Shown one piece after another: positions 9,815 to 19,622 of a DNA stretch of 64,000 bases; position 1 is the stretch's first letter; the number at the start of each line of letters is the position of its first letter. The notes beneath the pieces were generated by a model that saw only the letters and a list, made by a program, of their open reading frames with translations, had not been told where the DNA came from and ran no database searches. Origin of the DNA: Phyllobacterium brassicacearum (GTDB taxonomy: Bacteria; Pseudomonadota; Alphaproteobacteria; Rhizobiales; Rhizobiaceae). Both the position numbers and the translations under genes were made by a program. The stretch covers positions 62,001 through 126,000 of the forward strand of contig NZ_PGGO01000001.1 in assembly GCF_003010955.1 (NCBI RefSeq), in the 5' to 3' direction.

Positions 9815-10416
9815 GACGAACCTCAGTTCAGCGTGGCCCAATACTCAATGCCAATGCGGCAGCTGCCGCAAAACCCGGAAGACCGAGACCCTTTTGCGCT
9901 TCGGGCCAAGGACGCGCCAGGCGCGCAAGATCGCCATCAGGCGTCGACGCTCCGAACGGTGGCGCCGTTCCCTTTCAATATTTGCTGATTGCCCCCAGTA
10001 TGACTTCGTCAATGAATTTATTATTAGTATCAAATTTCTCATTATCGCTCTCTCTAAATAGATATTATGAGCAACTTGTGCTCGTAAATAGTGTGCTTCC
10101 GAAATATACTGTAACTATAAGACGCAGATATCGGTGTTTATGCTTCAAAATATGATACGAGCTGCAAATTTGTCGCGCAGCTGCTCTGATTCTTCATGTA
10201 ATGTTTAAAATTCTATGCCGCCCAAATATAGCAGTCAGATATATGACGCAATGGCAAAATTAATTTTACATGCGTAATTTTTATTTTTTCCAAGTGATGA
10301 TATACAGTTACTGCCAATCCTTACACGTTGTTGCACCACACCGACTATTGTAGGTTGAATTCTTCGCCTTTCACTGGAATGTTCGATTCGTTATCGTCAC
10401 CTTTTGGAGTTCAACC
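9815..10416. other. AT-rich intergenic region without recognised gene
   Basis: About 600 bp, visibly AT-rich from about 9990 to 10380, unlike the GC-rich coding DNA around it. It separates the IalB gene from the divergently transcribed hydrolase at 10417 and must hold both promoters. I see no convincing reading frame, tRNA or hairpin. The short minus-strand frame at 9845-10042 has basic, low-complexity content and looks like noise. Confidence 0.6.
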
Positions 10417-11310
10417 ATGATGCCGCCGCTCGGATCGACTTTGCGCGTCCACCAGCCTTATCCGGGGGTTCTGGCCTTCTATGACGGCCGGATCGACGGG
10501 GTGCGGGCCTACTCTGACGAGCGGAATTGGCTCGATGACGGCGCCTACTCGCTTGGCCTATGTTCCTATGCAATCGTGTCGGGGAAGGAGGCACTCGTGT
10601 ACGACACGAGCATTTCGCTGCCCCATGCGCGGATTATCCGCAAGAGGCTGGAAGATGCCGGGGTCAGCCAGATCCGGGTCGTACTCAGCCACTGGCACAC
10701 CGACCACATCGCCGGAAACGAGGTCTTCGCCGATTGCGAGATCATTGCCAATGATCTGACTGAACAGGCCATGCGTGACAACCGCACCAATCTTGAAAAC
10801 CGAAGCCCGCCGATCCGACCGCTGATCATGCCGAACCGGATTTTCCACGGGGAACTGCATTTAAAGGTTGGGGAGATCGATGTGGAGTTGCGCCCTGCGG
10901 ACATTCACAGCCATGACGGGACGGTGATGATCCTGCCGCACCTCAAGCTGATGTTCGCCGGTGACACGCTCGAAGATCCGATCACCTATGTCGACGAACC
11001 AAAGCGGCTTGAACACCATTTGCGCGATCTCGATCGCATTGCAACCTGGGACTTCGAAAAGATTTTGCCCAACCACGGTGCTGAGGAGAGGATCGTGTCC
11101 GGCGGCTATGGGCCGGACTTGATCGGGGCAACACGCAAGTACGTGACAAAACTCCTGCGCCTGCGCAAAGAACCTGCCCTCGCAGGGCAGGATCTCAGGA
11201 CATTCGTTGCCGACGACCTGCGCTCAGGCGCCATCCAATATTTTGCGCCCTACGAAGCGGTGCATAGGGACAACATTAAAGCCGTGCTGACTGGCCACAC
11301 CGACGAGTAG
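10417..11310 (+). CDS. Metallo-beta-lactamase-fold hydrolase
   Basis: Protein of 297 residues with the MBL signature SHWHTDHIAGNEVF (about residues 91-104, HxHxDH), a later metal histidine in DIHSHDG, the bridging Asp in MFAGDTLEDP and a final His in LPNHGAEE. These are the full set of metal ligands, so it is probably an active dinuclear zinc hydrolase. Substrate is unknown; there is no lipid or glyoxalase-specific feature. The start is supported by GGAG eight bases upstream. No signal peptide is apparent. It is the only plus-strand gene among the cyc and degP genes, and its stop is 3 bp from that of the convergent ccmH. Confidence 0.88.
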   Translation: MMPPLGSTLRVHQPYPGVLAFYDGRIDGVRAYSDERNWLDDGAYSLGLCSYAIVSGKEALVYDTSISLPHARIIRKRLEDAGVSQIRVVLSHWHTDHIAGNEVFADCEIIANDLTEQAMRDNRTNLENRSPPIRPLIMPNRIFHGELHLKVGEIDVELRPADIHSHDGTVMILPHLKLMFAGDTLEDPITYVDEPKRLEHHLRDLDRIATWDFEKILPNHGAEERIVSGGYGPDLIGATRKYVTKLLRLRKEPALAGQDLRTFVADDLRSGAIQYFAPYEAVHRDNIKAVLTGHTDE

Positions 11311-11313
11311 GCC

Positions 11314-11790
11314 TCAATCCCTGGACGCTGTGAACAGCTTCTTCAGCTGTTGCTTTTCGCTTTCGGAAAGCGGCGCTATTTCAACGGCCGCGGTCCGCCG
11401 GCGCCGGATTGCCACAACAATCGCCACGCCGCCGGCGATCAGCGCAGCAATGGGAAAGCCCCACAGCAGCAAAGTGCTGGTCTGCAGGCGTGGCTTGAGA
11501 AGGACGAATTCGCCGTAGCGCGCGACAAGAAATTCCAGCACCTGCTCGTCAGTGTCGCCGGCCACCAGCCGCTCCCGCACCAGCAGCCTTAGATCCTTGG
11601 CAAGATCCGCATTGGAATCGTCGATCGACTCATTCTGGCAGACCATGCAGCGCAATTCTGCCGAAATGGTCCGCGCCCGCTTCTCCAGCGCCGGATTGCT
11701 CAGCATTTCATCGGGCGCAACAGCCTGTGCGCCCGTCGCCGCAAGAGCCAAGGCGAAGCCAAAGACCACCCTGACGAGGAAACGTCTCAT
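11314..11790 (-). CDS. ccmH: Cytochrome c maturation protein CcmH/CycL
   Basis: Last gene of the cycHJKL operon, 158 residues. The start used is the ATG at 11790, which overlaps the ccmF stop by 4 bp; the longer open frame (to 11925) lies inside ccmF. It has a signal peptide ([18 protein letters not shown]), the haem-ligation motif [12 protein letters not shown] (LRCxxCQ) and one C-terminal membrane helix ([22 protein letters not shown]). CcmH reduces or presents apocytochrome c cysteines to the CcmF haem lyase in the periplasm. Confidence 0.95.
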   Translation of the reverse strand: MRRFLVRVVFGFALALAATGAQAVAPDEMLSNPALEKRARTISAELRCMVCQNESIDDSNADLAKDLRLLVRERLVAGDTDEQVLEFLVARYGEFVLLKPRLQTSTLLLWGFPIAALIAGGVAIVVAIRRRRTAAVEIAPLSESEKQQLKKLFTASRD

Positions 11791-13769
11791 GTCGCCGCTC
11801 TGGGTTTTAGTACCTTTGACTTGGCGGGTGCGCCGACGCGCAGGCGCCGGTCGAGCAATGACATGCTGCCGCCCGCCATCATGACCAATGCCCCGAGCCA
11901 GATCAGCGTCACAAACGGCTTCCACCAGATCCGCACGACCACACCGCCGTCCTTGGCGGCATCGCCCAGGGAGACATAGAGCTGGCTGAACAGGAATGTC
12001 TTGATACCCGCTTCGGTCGTCTGCATCTTGCGTACCGGGAAGAAGCGCTTTGACGAAACGAGTTCAGTCACGGGTTCACCTTCATCGTTGAGAACGGTAA
12101 ACTTCCCTTGGTCTTCCGTGTAATTCGAGGTCTTGAACGGATCGATACTGTCAAACCGCAGCGTATATCCACCTGCCCTGATGCCATCGCCCGATTTCAT
12201 CACCAAGACACTCTCGGTTGCGAATGTCGAGACCGAGACGATCCCGAGCAAAGTGACACCGAGGCCAAAATGCGCCAGGGCGGTGCCGAAGACCGAACGA
12301 GGCAGACCAGCGACGCGTTGGAGCATGGTGCCGAGAGACGCCTTGCCGATCCCCGCCTTGAGTGCAAGATCGGTCAGCGCACCCATCATGAGCCAGACGG
12401 CAATCCCGATGCCAAAGGCGGCGAGAACACCCGAAGCGGACGTGCGAAAGAGCACGATCGCCACCACCAGCAACGCGATGAAGAAGGCCGTCATGAGGCG
12501 TTGCGCCACTGCAAGAATATCCCCGCGCTTCCAGGCCAGCAGCGGCCCAAAGGGCACGGCGGCGAGCAGCGGGATCATCAACGGGCCAAAGGTCAGGTTG
12601 AAGAACGGCGCGCCGACGGAAATCTTCTCGCCGGTCAGCGATTCCAGCAGCAGCGGATAAAGCGTGCCAATCAATACGGTTGCTGCCGCCGTTGTGAGGA
12701 ACAGGTTGTTGAAGACAAGTGCTCCCTCGCGCGAAATCGGCTGGAAAAGCCCGCCCGGTGCCAGCGTCTGCGCACGCCAGGCGAAGAGTGCCAGCGACCC
12801 GCCGATAAACAGCACGAGAATGGCAAGGATGAACAGGCCGCGTCCGGGGTCTGTCGCGAATGTGTGCACCGAGGTCAACACGCCTGAACGCACGAGGAAT
12901 GTGCCGAGCAGCGACAGCGAGAACGTCAGGATGGCAAGGAGTATGGTCCAGATCTTCAGCGCCGAGCGCTTCTCCATGACCAGCGCTGAATGCAAGAGGG
13001 CTGTTCCGGCAAGCCACGGCATGAACGACGCGTTCTCGACCGGATCCCAGAACCACCAGCCGCCCCAGCCGAGCTCGTAATAGGCCCAATAGGAACCCAT
13101 CGCGATGCCGCCGGTCAGGAATATCCAGGCCGTCAGCGTCCAGGGACGCACCCAGCGCGCCCAGGCCGCATCGATACGTCCGTCGATCAGTGCGGCAACC
13201 GCGAAGGAGAAGCACACGGAAAATCCGACATAGCCGAGGTAGAGCATGGGCGGATGAACCGCGAGGCCGATGTCCTGCAGGATCGGATTGAGATCCTGCC
13301 CTTCGATCGGTGCCGGATTCATACGGGCGAACGGGTTGGACGTGGCCACAATGAAAAGCAGGAATGCCGTGCCAATCCATGCCTGCACGCCCAGCACATT
13401 GGCCTTCAGGGCTGGCGGGAGGTTGTTGCCAAAAAACGCGACAAGCGCGGTGAAGAAGCTGAGGATCAATACCCAGAGCAGCATCGAGCCTTCGTGATTG
13501 CCCCAGACACCGGTGAATTTGTAGAGAAGCGGCTTCTGCGAATGCGAGTTCTCCCAGACGTTCTGCACCGAGAAATCGGAAAGAACGTAAGCCGCCGTCA
13601 ACGCAGCGAAAGCCAGGGCGATCAATGCAAACACCGTGAACGCAGCAGGCACGGCAACGGCCATCATCCGGTCATCGCCGCGCCGGGCGCCAAGCACGGG
13701 CAGCACCGCCTGGACGATCGAAAGGGCCAGTGCGAGGACCAGCGCGAAATGTCCAAGCTCGACGGTCAT
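11787..13769 (-). CDS. ccmF: Cytochrome c haem lyase subunit CcmF/CycK
   Basis: Polytopic inner-membrane protein of 660 residues, the usual length. The WWD-type tryptophan-rich haem-handling segment is clear in [18 protein letters not shown] (about residue 225-245), with many hydrophobic helices before and after it. CcmF, with CcmH and CcmI, attaches haem to the CxxCH motifs of apocytochromes. It overlaps ccmE upstream and ccmH downstream by 4 bp each, so all three are translationally coupled. Confidence 0.97.
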   Translation of the reverse strand: MTVELGHFALVLALALSIVQAVLPVLGARRGDDRMMAVAVPAAFTVFALIALAFAALTAAYVLSDFSVQNVWENSHSQKPLLYKFTGVWGNHEGSMLLWVLILSFFTALVAFFGNNLPPALKANVLGVQAWIGTAFLLFIVATSNPFARMNPAPIEGQDLNPILQDIGLAVHPPMLYLGYVGFSVCFSFAVAALIDGRIDAAWARWVRPWTLTAWIFLTGGIAMGSYWAYYELGWGGWWFWDPVENASFMPWLAGTALLHSALVMEKRSALKIWTILLAILTFSLSLLGTFLVRSGVLTSVHTFATDPGRGLFILAILVLFIGGSLALFAWRAQTLAPGGLFQPISREGALVFNNLFLTTAAATVLIGTLYPLLLESLTGEKISVGAPFFNLTFGPLMIPLLAAVPFGPLLAWKRGDILAVAQRLMTAFFIALLVVAIVLFRTSASGVLAAFGIGIAVWLMMGALTDLALKAGIGKASLGTMLQRVAGLPRSVFGTALAHFGLGVTLLGIVSVSTFATESVLVMKSGDGIRAGGYTLRFDSIDPFKTSNYTEDQGKFTVLNDEGEPVTELVSSKRFFPVRKMQTTEAGIKTFLFSQLYVSLGDAAKDGGVVVRIWWKPFVTLIWLGALVMMAGGSMSLLDRRLRVGAPAKSKVLKPRAAT

Positions 13770-14209
13770 TGCTTGTTTTCCCCTTGCCAGACGCCCTTGG
13801 CCTTCAGACTGTCGGCGACTTCTTTCGGCATGTAGTTCTCATCATGCTTGGCGAGAACGCTGTCAGCCACAAATGCCCCACCGGGCATGAACCTGCCCTC
13901 GATGACCACGCCCTGATCCTCGCGGAAAAGGTCTGGCAGAATGCCGTCATAGGTGACCGGGACGCTTTTCACATGATCGGTAACGGAGAAGCTGATCTTC
14001 GTGCCCTCGCCGCGCACGACGGTGCCCTTCTCAACGAGACCGCCAAGGCGGAACCGCGATTCCGACTCCATGTCGGCTGTCTGGATATCGGACGGCATGC
14101 GGAAGAAAGCGATCTTCTGCTGGAGAGCAAACAGCACAAGAGCCGCCGCAACTGCCAATACCAGCAAGCCACCGCCAATCACCGAAAGCCGTTTTTGCTT
14201 GCGCGTCAT
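13766..14209 (-). CDS. ccmE: Haem chaperone CcmE/CycJ
   Basis: Periplasm-facing haem chaperone of 147 residues. A single N-terminal membrane anchor ([18 protein letters not shown]) precedes a beta-barrel OB-fold domain. The covalent haem-binding His is in [17 protein letters not shown] (about residue 125), with the conserved downstream Tyr. It carries haem from CcmC to CcmF. Its start overlaps the ccmI stop by one base (TGATG). Confidence 0.96.
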   Translation of the reverse strand: MTRKQKRLSVIGGGLLVLAVAAALVLFALQQKIAFFRMPSDIQTADMESESRFRLGGLVEKGTVVRGEGTKISFSVTDHVKSVPVTYDGILPDLFREDQGVVIEGRFMPGGAFVADSVLAKHDENYMPKEVADSLKAKGVWQGENKQ

Positions 14210-15378
14210 CAGTTCTTCTCCGCGTCGCTTGGCTCGTCCGCAAGACCGAGATCCGCAGCGACAGCATCAAGCCGTGCGACCTTGTCCGCACTCAATAATT
14301 TCTTCGCCCGTCCCAATGCTTCGATCGCGTCATTGGGCCGGTTCAGGACCACATAGGAACGGACAAGACGTTCCCAGCCATCCACATCATCAGGCGATTG
14401 CTTCAATTTTTCGGCAAGGCCCGCAACCATACCCTCGATCATTTCGGCGCGAGCCTGACTGTCCATGCCCGCGGCGGCTTCAACCTGTGAAGCGTCCGGG
14501 CCAGTCCGCTCAATGTCGCTGACATCGGGTGCGTCACCCGATATCTCCTGATCAAGGCGGGTCAGCGCGGCTTGCGCCTGATCGCGCCAGGGTACATCGG
14601 CCGGCGCCTCGACGAGCAATTTCCTGATCAGGTCCCGCGCCTCGGCCAGACGCCCCTGCTGCATCCAGCCGTCGATGATATAAAATTGCGGCCGCATGTC
14701 TTTTGGATCGAGCTCCTGTGCGTGCCTGAAAACGGCTTCGGCTTCAGGCGTGATCTTGCCGTTTGCGGCGGCCGCGATCGCTTCGCCAAGTCCGAGCTGG
14801 CGGGCGGCGCTATCGCCATTGAGGCGTATGGCGTTCCGATAGGCAGTGACAGCGTCGGCCGGACGGCCAAGCCGCAGATAGATCGGCGCCAGCACTTCCC
14901 AGCCCTGGCCATCATCGGGATTGAGTGTCAGATGCGCTTCCGCGCGTGCAATCAGTTCAGCAGGCGTACTCTGGTCGGGCGGGCGGGAAAGCCGCTCCGC
15001 CAGTGGCTGGGCTGGCAATTCCGGCGAGCCGAGCTTGGCATAAATGCTCCACGAAATCAGCGGGATAGCCAGAACGGTTGCGAGTGTCAGCCATTCGCGC
15101 GTTGCACTTTTCTGCGGATGAACCACCGCCTCATCGGCTTGTGCCGCCTTGGCGGACTTCAAGAGGCGGCGGCCAATTTCGGCGCGGGCATGCTCGCCGC
15201 TCTCATGATCGATCAGGCCGCGCTTTTCGTCTGCCTCCAGCTCCATCAGCTGGTCGCGATAAACTTCAACATCGTATTGATTGTCCGACTCGGGAGCATT
15301 GACGCGGCGCGTCAATGGCAACAGCACGAGCAAAGTCGCACCAACAGTCAGAAGTGCAGCGGAAATCCAGAAAACCAT
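14209..15378 (-). CDS. ccmI: Cytochrome c biogenesis protein CcmI/CycH
   Basis: First gene of the cyc operon, 389 residues. Two N-terminal membrane helices ([19 protein letters not shown] and [19 protein letters not shown]) flank a cytoplasmic segment with the coiled motif [15 protein letters not shown]. The C-terminal periplasmic part consists of TPR-like repeats ([39 protein letters not shown]). CcmI binds apocytochrome c tails and delivers them to CcmF/CcmH. An SD-like AGGGG lies about 11 bases before the start. Confidence 0.93.
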   Translation of the reverse strand: MVFWISAALLTVGATLLVLLPLTRRVNAPESDNQYDVEVYRDQLMELEADEKRGLIDHESGEHARAEIGRRLLKSAKAAQADEAVVHPQKSATREWLTLATVLAIPLISWSIYAKLGSPELPAQPLAERLSRPPDQSTPAELIARAEAHLTLNPDDGQGWEVLAPIYLRLGRPADAVTAYRNAIRLNGDSAARQLGLGEAIAAAANGKITPEAEAVFRHAQELDPKDMRPQFYIIDGWMQQGRLAEARDLIRKLLVEAPADVPWRDQAQAALTRLDQEISGDAPDVSDIERTGPDASQVEAAAGMDSQARAEMIEGMVAGLAEKLKQSPDDVDGWERLVRSYVVLNRPNDAIEALGRAKKLLSADKVARLDAVAADLGLADEPSDAEKN

Positions 15379-15559
15379 GGCTGAGACATACCCCTACCCC
15401 CGCGTAAAATCCAAATGGATTTAAATTGATAGGTCAATTCGCCGCAAAGGTTGCAGGCGCTCATAATTCCAGCGGGAACGGCGTGGGCTCCCAGATGTGT
15501 TTTATCTTGGAGGCTTTGCCCAATCACGGCGCGATATCCTAGTGTAAAGGAAACTGATC

Positions 15560-15657
15560 TCGCTCCCTGTTCGCCCAGTACGCATCGGCGCCCCATATCG
15601 TTCAGTCGCCGCCACATGGATGGCCTGACCAGCGCGAGGTCATAATCTGACACTATG
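15560..15657 (-). pseudogene. Fragment of toxin C-terminal tip (degenerate duplicate)
   Basis: The minus-strand frame here reads SDYDLALVRPSMWRRLNDM, nearly the same as SDYDLALVSPSMWRRLNDL in the toxin gene at 16025-16747, and the DNA aligns at a glance over about 70 bp (15583-15650 with 16205-16275). After NDM a one-base shift would restore GAPMRTGRTG, matching the toxin's ATPMRNNRTRTG, so the copy is frameshifted. It has no start of its own and follows the immunity gene, as displaced tips do in polymorphic toxin loci. The rest of the stretch from 15379 to 15679 holds nothing else I recognise. Confidence 0.7.
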
Positions 15658-15679
15658 AAATGGTAGATTCCGTTGCTTT

Positions 15680-16012
15680 CTATTCTCCACGTGGTTGCCA
15701 TTGCTTTGTTTGCAATTTGACGAAAATGTCCGACCTGGCCTGAATTGCATCACGATAATGTGGATACTCATCTGCATCATTGATATAAAGAATGAGAGGA
15801 TATTCGGGGAACTCGTCCTCAACTATCTCCCCATCTTCAATATTTTCGTTATCCTGCAGAAACAAAAAATTCTCAAATACACCCAAACAATAGTACTCAC
15901 CTTTGTGAAGACTTTCACGCGCTTCAAGCTCCCTGCCAAGAATATCTTCCAAGAGCTATCTTACCTCTTCGATGTCTTTAGACGGTATGCCAAATAATAT
16001 ATCTGTTCTCAT
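15680..16012 (-). pseudogene. Putative immunity gene interrupted by in-frame TAG
   Basis: Small acidic protein of unknown family, downstream of the toxin gene. An ATG at 16012, preceded by AGGAAGGG, opens a frame reading MRTDILFGIPSKDIEEVR, then TAG at 15956-15958, then continues in the same frame as LLEDILGRELEARESL for about 90 residues to the stop at 15680. The sense on both sides of the TAG suggests a single ancestral gene of about 110 codons with one nonsense change. Reinitiation at TTG (15952) could make a shorter protein. The DNA is clearly richer in A+T than its neighbours, consistent with transfer. The immunity role is inferred only from size, acidity and position. Confidence 0.6.
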
Positions 16013-16024
16013 CGACCCTTCCTG

Positions 16025-16747
16025 TCATTTGATCCTAAGCTCTATTCGTACGTATTCGCCCGGTCGGTTCGCGATGTCCTGCTCTGAACGATAGATCATG
16101 AACGTCACCTTTCGCCCTGTCTGTGCGCCTAAAGAACGCTGCAGACTGTCTATACCAAGTGCCTTCACTAAATCATCTTCGAGTTCTCCAGTACGTGTTC
16201 GATTATTCCGCATTGGTGTCGCCAAATCGTTCAACCTCCGCCACATTGATGGGCTGACCAGCGCGAGATCGTAATCGCTCGGCTTGGCGCCATCGAAAGG
16301 TGAGTTCTGTTTAAAGGTTCGACCCGTCACGGCACTCCTGCGGATGAAAACATGCACATCCTTATAGCCCGCATCGCGAAGGCCGTCTCTTATACTTTGG
16401 CGGAATCCCGTATAGTTCTGCGCAGTGCGAAAGCCATAGGGTGTCCATTCGTAAACCGGTTGTGCACCGCGCCCAAGCTCCATCATCCGGTATTCCGCTT
16501 CGCGGGTTATGCGCTCGTTGTTGCGAATTTCCGGGCGATACTTCAATGCAAACCAAAGCTGGAACGGCTCATAAAGCGTCGACCAGGATTTCAGCTCACG
16601 ATTTTCCGCCTCCAGATGTGCTATCGATCGCCGGTTGTCCCCGCTTGGATTTGCCAGCTTCAAGGCAGCAAGCAAAACCTCATTCGCCTTGATGTTCGAT
16701 AATATGCGGAGTTGATCGGAATACCTGTTCAATGCCGAACCAGCCAT
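16025..16747 (-). CDS. Putative polymorphic-toxin domain protein, nucleotidyltransferase-like
   Basis: Protein of 240 residues without signal peptide or membrane helix. The C-terminal part contains GAKPSDYDLALVSPSMW, a pattern like the metal-binding SDxD of nucleotidyltransferase-fold toxin tips, and ends in KVTFMIYRSEQD. I recall similar C-terminal domains at the ends of large secreted toxins but cannot name the family. The usual N-terminal delivery part is absent: translation starts at the ATG 16747, preceded by TCAGGATTTC. The next gene, 12 bp downstream, is a small acidic frame expected to be its immunity partner, now broken by a stop codon. Function as a toxin is inferred. Confidence 0.5.
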   Translation of the reverse strand: MAGSALNRYSDQLRILSNIKANEVLLAALKLANPSGDNRRSIAHLEAENRELKSWSTLYEPFQLWFALKYRPEIRNNERITREAEYRMMELGRGAQPVYEWTPYGFRTAQNYTGFRQSIRDGLRDAGYKDVHVFIRRSAVTGRTFKQNSPFDGAKPSDYDLALVSPSMWRRLNDLATPMRNNRTRTGELEDDLVKALGIDSLQRSLGAQTGRKVTFMIYRSEQDIANRPGEYVRIELRIK

Positions 16748-16862
16748 GAAATGAAATCCTGAAATGACCGAGAAAAAAGATCGAATAAATGCAATCAGCC
16801 GCGAGGGTTGCTCGCGGCTGATTTCGTCCGATTAAAAGAGATTGACTACGGGCGTCCGGACC

Positions 16863-17294
16863 TTACGTCAGCGGCGTCCAGCTCCCGTCCTCGTTGCGGC
16901 AGGCTGTGCCACGTGCCGATTGCGGTGTCCCTTCAACGCGCACGGTATGGGTGTACTGGCGGCAGTTTTGCGAACCGACTTGATAGGGCTGTGCCGCGAC
17001 CACTTCGCCCGAACGGCTGCCGCTGGCATTTTTCCATTCAATGCTCTTGCCGGCAGGTGAATATTCCAGCGCCTGATACTCGGCCTGAAGGGCGCGCTTG
17101 CGGTCGGAGGTGTCCAGCGACGCCTTGTTTCCGATGAGGCCATTGCCCAGCGCAGCCAATACATCCGAGCTGGCTGGTTTTGAACCGGTCAGGCTACTGA
17201 ATGGACCACCATTGGATTTGGAGCCGGAAGTCGTCGAGCAGCCGGCAAGAACAGCAACGGCAAGAAGGGAAATGGCAATCTGGAATTTCATCAT
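16863..17294 (-). CDS. Surface-antigen (17-kDa antigen-like) lipoprotein
   Basis: Lipoprotein of 143 residues: signal sequence ISLLAVAVLAGCSTTS with lipobox LAGC, a short linker, a glycine-containing segment (VLAALGNGLIGNK) and a C-terminal domain containing ALQAEYQALEYSPAGKSIEW and NCRQYTHTVRVEG. This is the layout of the rickettsial 17-kDa antigen / RT0821-type surface protein family in alphaproteobacteria, probably anchored to the outer membrane. It sits downstream of feuQ on the same strand, 81 bp away. Confidence 0.8.
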   Translation of the reverse strand: MMKFQIAISLLAVAVLAGCSTTSGSKSNGGPFSSLTGSKPASSDVLAALGNGLIGNKASLDTSDRKRALQAEYQALEYSPAGKSIEWKNASGSRSGEVVAAQPYQVGSQNCRQYTHTVRVEGTPQSARGTACRNEDGSWTPLT

Positions 17295-17375
17295 CGGTCC
17301 GTTTTTACAATCTACAGTACGGCGGTGCTAACAGCCCTTTTATGGCCTGAGTAATCATCTGCTTGCAAGCACCAT

Positions 17376-18761
17376 TCAGTTTCCGGCGACCGGAAGTGTC
17401 AGCCTCGCGTTCAGACCGCCCAGATCGGCACTGCGCTCAAGCCGCAGCGTTCCGCCATATTCGCGTACAGTATCGTGCACGATGGACAGGCCAAGCCCTG
17501 TTCCCGGCTTGGTTTCATCCAGCCGCCTGCCGCGCATCAACGCATCCTTGATCTGTTCCGGAGCAAGTCCGGCGCCATCGTCCGCAACGCTGATCTCCAG
17601 CCCGTCATCCGACTCGGCAAGGGTGAGCCTGATGATACTCCGCCCCCATTTCCCGGCGTTTTCCAGCAGGTTACCGACGATTTCCTCCAGATCTTCTCTC
17701 TCCCCGGCAAAAATGGCCTCGTCCATGTGGTTGACGAACTGGACATCCATATTGGGATTGAGCTTTGCCGTCACCCGCGCCAGCCGGGCAAGGATCGGCG
17801 TAACCGGTGCCCGGAACACGACGCTGTCGCGCTGCGCCGCGACGCGCGCACGCTGCAGATAATGCTGCACCTGAACCTGCATGGCGGCGCTCTGTTCAGC
17901 GATGATACGGCCTTCGGTACCTCCGATGGTCCGGCTTTCGTTGACGAGTACCGACAAAGGCGTTTTCAAGGAATGGGCCAGATTGCCGACCTGTGTGCGC
18001 GAGCGTTCCATGATGCGACGATTGTTTTCAATCAGCGCATTCATCTCACGCGCGAGCGGCGCAATCTCAAGCGGGAGGTTCTCATTCAAGCGTGAGACCT
18101 TGCCTTCGCGAATTTCGGCCAGCGAGCGGCGAACCCGGTCGAGCGGACGCAGGCCAAACAGAATCACTGCAGCGTTGATCAGTGTTCCGCCGAGTGCGAA
18201 TATACCGAGATAGAAGTAGAGTGTGTTGCGGAAACCGGCGATCTCGCGTTCCACCTCGCTCAAATTCCCCATGACGCGAAACCGGGCGACGCGATTTTCG
18301 GCATCCAGCACCACTTCCGTCTCGACAACCGATAGCTGCTGACCGTTCGGACCGGGTACGGTGTAAGTCCGTTGAAACGATGTATCAAACGGCACATTCA
18401 GGGTTGAAGGTGCGTCAATCATCTTGTCGCCAAGCGACACCGATCGCAGTGAGCCCTTCAGATTGTCGGCAACCGGCTCGACTGACCAGTACCAGCCGGA
18501 AAGCGGGCTCGAATAGCGCACTTCGCCCGGGTCGGGCCGCCCCGCAAGTGCGCCGTCATTGACACTGACCGAGGCGATCACGCTGAACAGATGGGCCGAG
18601 AGCAGCTGCTGGAAGCTCTTCAGGCGGGCATCGCCATACAAGGCGGAAATAATGGTTGCGATGGCGAAGAAGGAGATGATGGTCCACAGCGTCGAGAGCA
18701 TGATGACGCGCAGGGACAAGGAGCGCAAACTGGGAAGATAGCCGGTCAGCGGGATTTTCAC
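17376..18761 (-). CDS. feuQ: Sensor histidine kinase, FeuQ-like
   Basis: Inner-membrane sensor kinase of 461 residues. The start chosen is GTG at 18761 with AAGGAAGG upstream. The open frame continues to 18983, but those 74 codons lie in the repeat element and the end of feuP. It has two membrane helices (VIMLSTLWTIISFFAIATII; TLYFYLGIFALGGTLINAAVIL), a periplasmic domain of about 140 residues, HAMP, a HisKA box (NLAHSLKTPLSVLV) and HATPase (DDGAGL, GTGLGLSIV). The name FeuQ rests on its position upstream of cycHJKL, its PhoQ-like layout and the small periplasmic gene upstream of feuP. FeuPQ in rhizobia has been linked to iron uptake, osmoadaptation and cyclic glucan export. Confidence 0.85.
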   Translation of the reverse strand: MKIPLTGYLPSLRSLSLRVIMLSTLWTIISFFAIATIISALYGDARLKSFQQLLSAHLFSVIASVSVNDGALAGRPDPGEVRYSSPLSGWYWSVEPVADNLKGSLRSVSLGDKMIDAPSTLNVPFDTSFQRTYTVPGPNGQQLSVVETEVVLDAENRVARFRVMGNLSEVEREIAGFRNTLYFYLGIFALGGTLINAAVILFGLRPLDRVRRSLAEIREGKVSRLNENLPLEIAPLAREMNALIENNRRIMERSRTQVGNLAHSLKTPLSVLVNESRTIGGTEGRIIAEQSAAMQVQVQHYLQRARVAAQRDSVVFRAPVTPILARLARVTAKLNPNMDVQFVNHMDEAIFAGEREDLEEIVGNLLENAGKWGRSIIRLTLAESDDGLEISVADDGAGLAPEQIKDALMRGRRLDETKPGTGLGLSIVHDTVREYGGTLRLERSADLGGLNARLTLPVAGN

Positions 18762-18798
18762 GCGTTGTCTGCCCTTCCTTGAGGTGTTTGGCTGCCTG

Positions 18799-18940
18799 AG
18801 AGCCCGTTTGGAAAGTCGCTGCGGTGAGGCAGATGGCGTGGTTTTTGAGAACCGGAGCGCAGCGTACTTGAAGTACGTGTGCACCGGAAGCGCAGAAAAC
18901 CGCGTCAGATGACCGCCGCAGCAGACTTTAAAACGGACTC
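18799..18940 (+). repeat. Quasi-palindromic intergenic repeat, class A copy 1
   Basis: About 142 bp with inverted ends (GAGCCCGTTT ... AAACGGACTC), a middle pair CGCTGCGG/CCGCCGCAG and a core hairpin (GAGAACCGGAGCGCAGCG, GTACTT-AAGTAC, GCACCGGAAGCGCAG). It lies between feuP and feuQ; its last base is the first of the three bases forming the feuP stop codon. The family resembles the RIME and Bru-RS palindromes described in rhizobia and Brucella, but I cannot confirm identity. Confidence 0.9.
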
Positions 18941-19611
18941 TAAACCTTGGAGTCCTGCGATTTGATCCGATACCCCATGCCACGGATGGTTTCGATCAGG
19001 TCCATACCCATCTTCTTGCGCAAACGTCCGACAAAAACCTCGATCGTATTGGAATCCCGGTCGAAATCCTGATCATACAGATGTTCGACCAGTTCTGTGC
19101 GCGAAACGACCTCGTCCATGTGATGCATGAGATAGGACAAAAGCCGGAACTCGTGCGATGTCAGTTTTAAGGCAGTTCCGTCGACCGTGGCCTTCGATGT
19201 CTTCGTATCGAGACGCAGTCGTCCGCAGCTGATTTCCGATGAGGCGTGCCCCGCAGCACGGCGGATGAGCGCGCGCAGCCGCGCCAGCACTTCTTCAATA
19301 TGGAAAGGTTTGGCGACGTAATCGTCCGCACCGGCATCGATCCCCGCAACCTTATCGCTCCAGCGGTCACGCGCCGTCAGCAGCAGTACCGGCATGATAC
19401 GTCCGTCACGGCGCCATTTTTCAAGAACTGTGAGCCCGTCCATCTGAGGGAGGCCAATATCGAGCACAACCGCATCATAGGGCTCGGTATCACCTAGAAA
19501 ATGCCCCTCCTCACCGTCGAAAGCCTTGTCGACCACATAGCCGGCATCGGTCATGGCCTCGACCAATTGGCGATTGAGGTCACGATCATCTTCGACGACG
19601 AGTATTCTCAT
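18940..19611 (-). CDS. feuP: OmpR-family response regulator, FeuP-like
   Basis: Response regulator of 223 residues. Receiver: VVEDDRDLN, phospho-Asp in AVVLDIGLPQMDG (about residue 51), Lys in YVAKPFHIEEVLARL (about 101). Winged-helix domain: LTSHEFRLLSYLMHH, then IEVFVGRLRKKMG. The family is PhoP-like. It is the regulator partner of the downstream kinase, although a repeat of about 142 bp now lies between them. Another element of about 275 bp lies just upstream of the ATG at 19611, so its promoter must sit within or beyond that element. Confidence 0.87.
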   Translation of the reverse strand: MRILVVEDDRDLNRQLVEAMTDAGYVVDKAFDGEEGHFLGDTEPYDAVVLDIGLPQMDGLTVLEKWRRDGRIMPVLLLTARDRWSDKVAGIDAGADDYVAKPFHIEEVLARLRALIRRAAGHASSEISCGRLRLDTKTSKATVDGTALKLTSHEFRLLSYLMHHMDEVVSRTELVEHLYDQDFDRDSNTIEVFVGRLRKKMGMDLIETIRGMGYRIKSQDSKV

Positions 19612-19622
19612 AAAGGATGTCC

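Noticed and set aside
12151-13380. 409-codon minus-strand open frame
   Set aside because: Out-of-frame reading of ccmF, which has the WWD motif and proper length.
18762-18983. N-terminal extension of FeuQ
   Set aside because: These codons fall in the class A repeat and the feuP end; the same repeat-encoded residues (such as KYAALRFSKT) precede ilvE and other genes, so they are not protein-coding.
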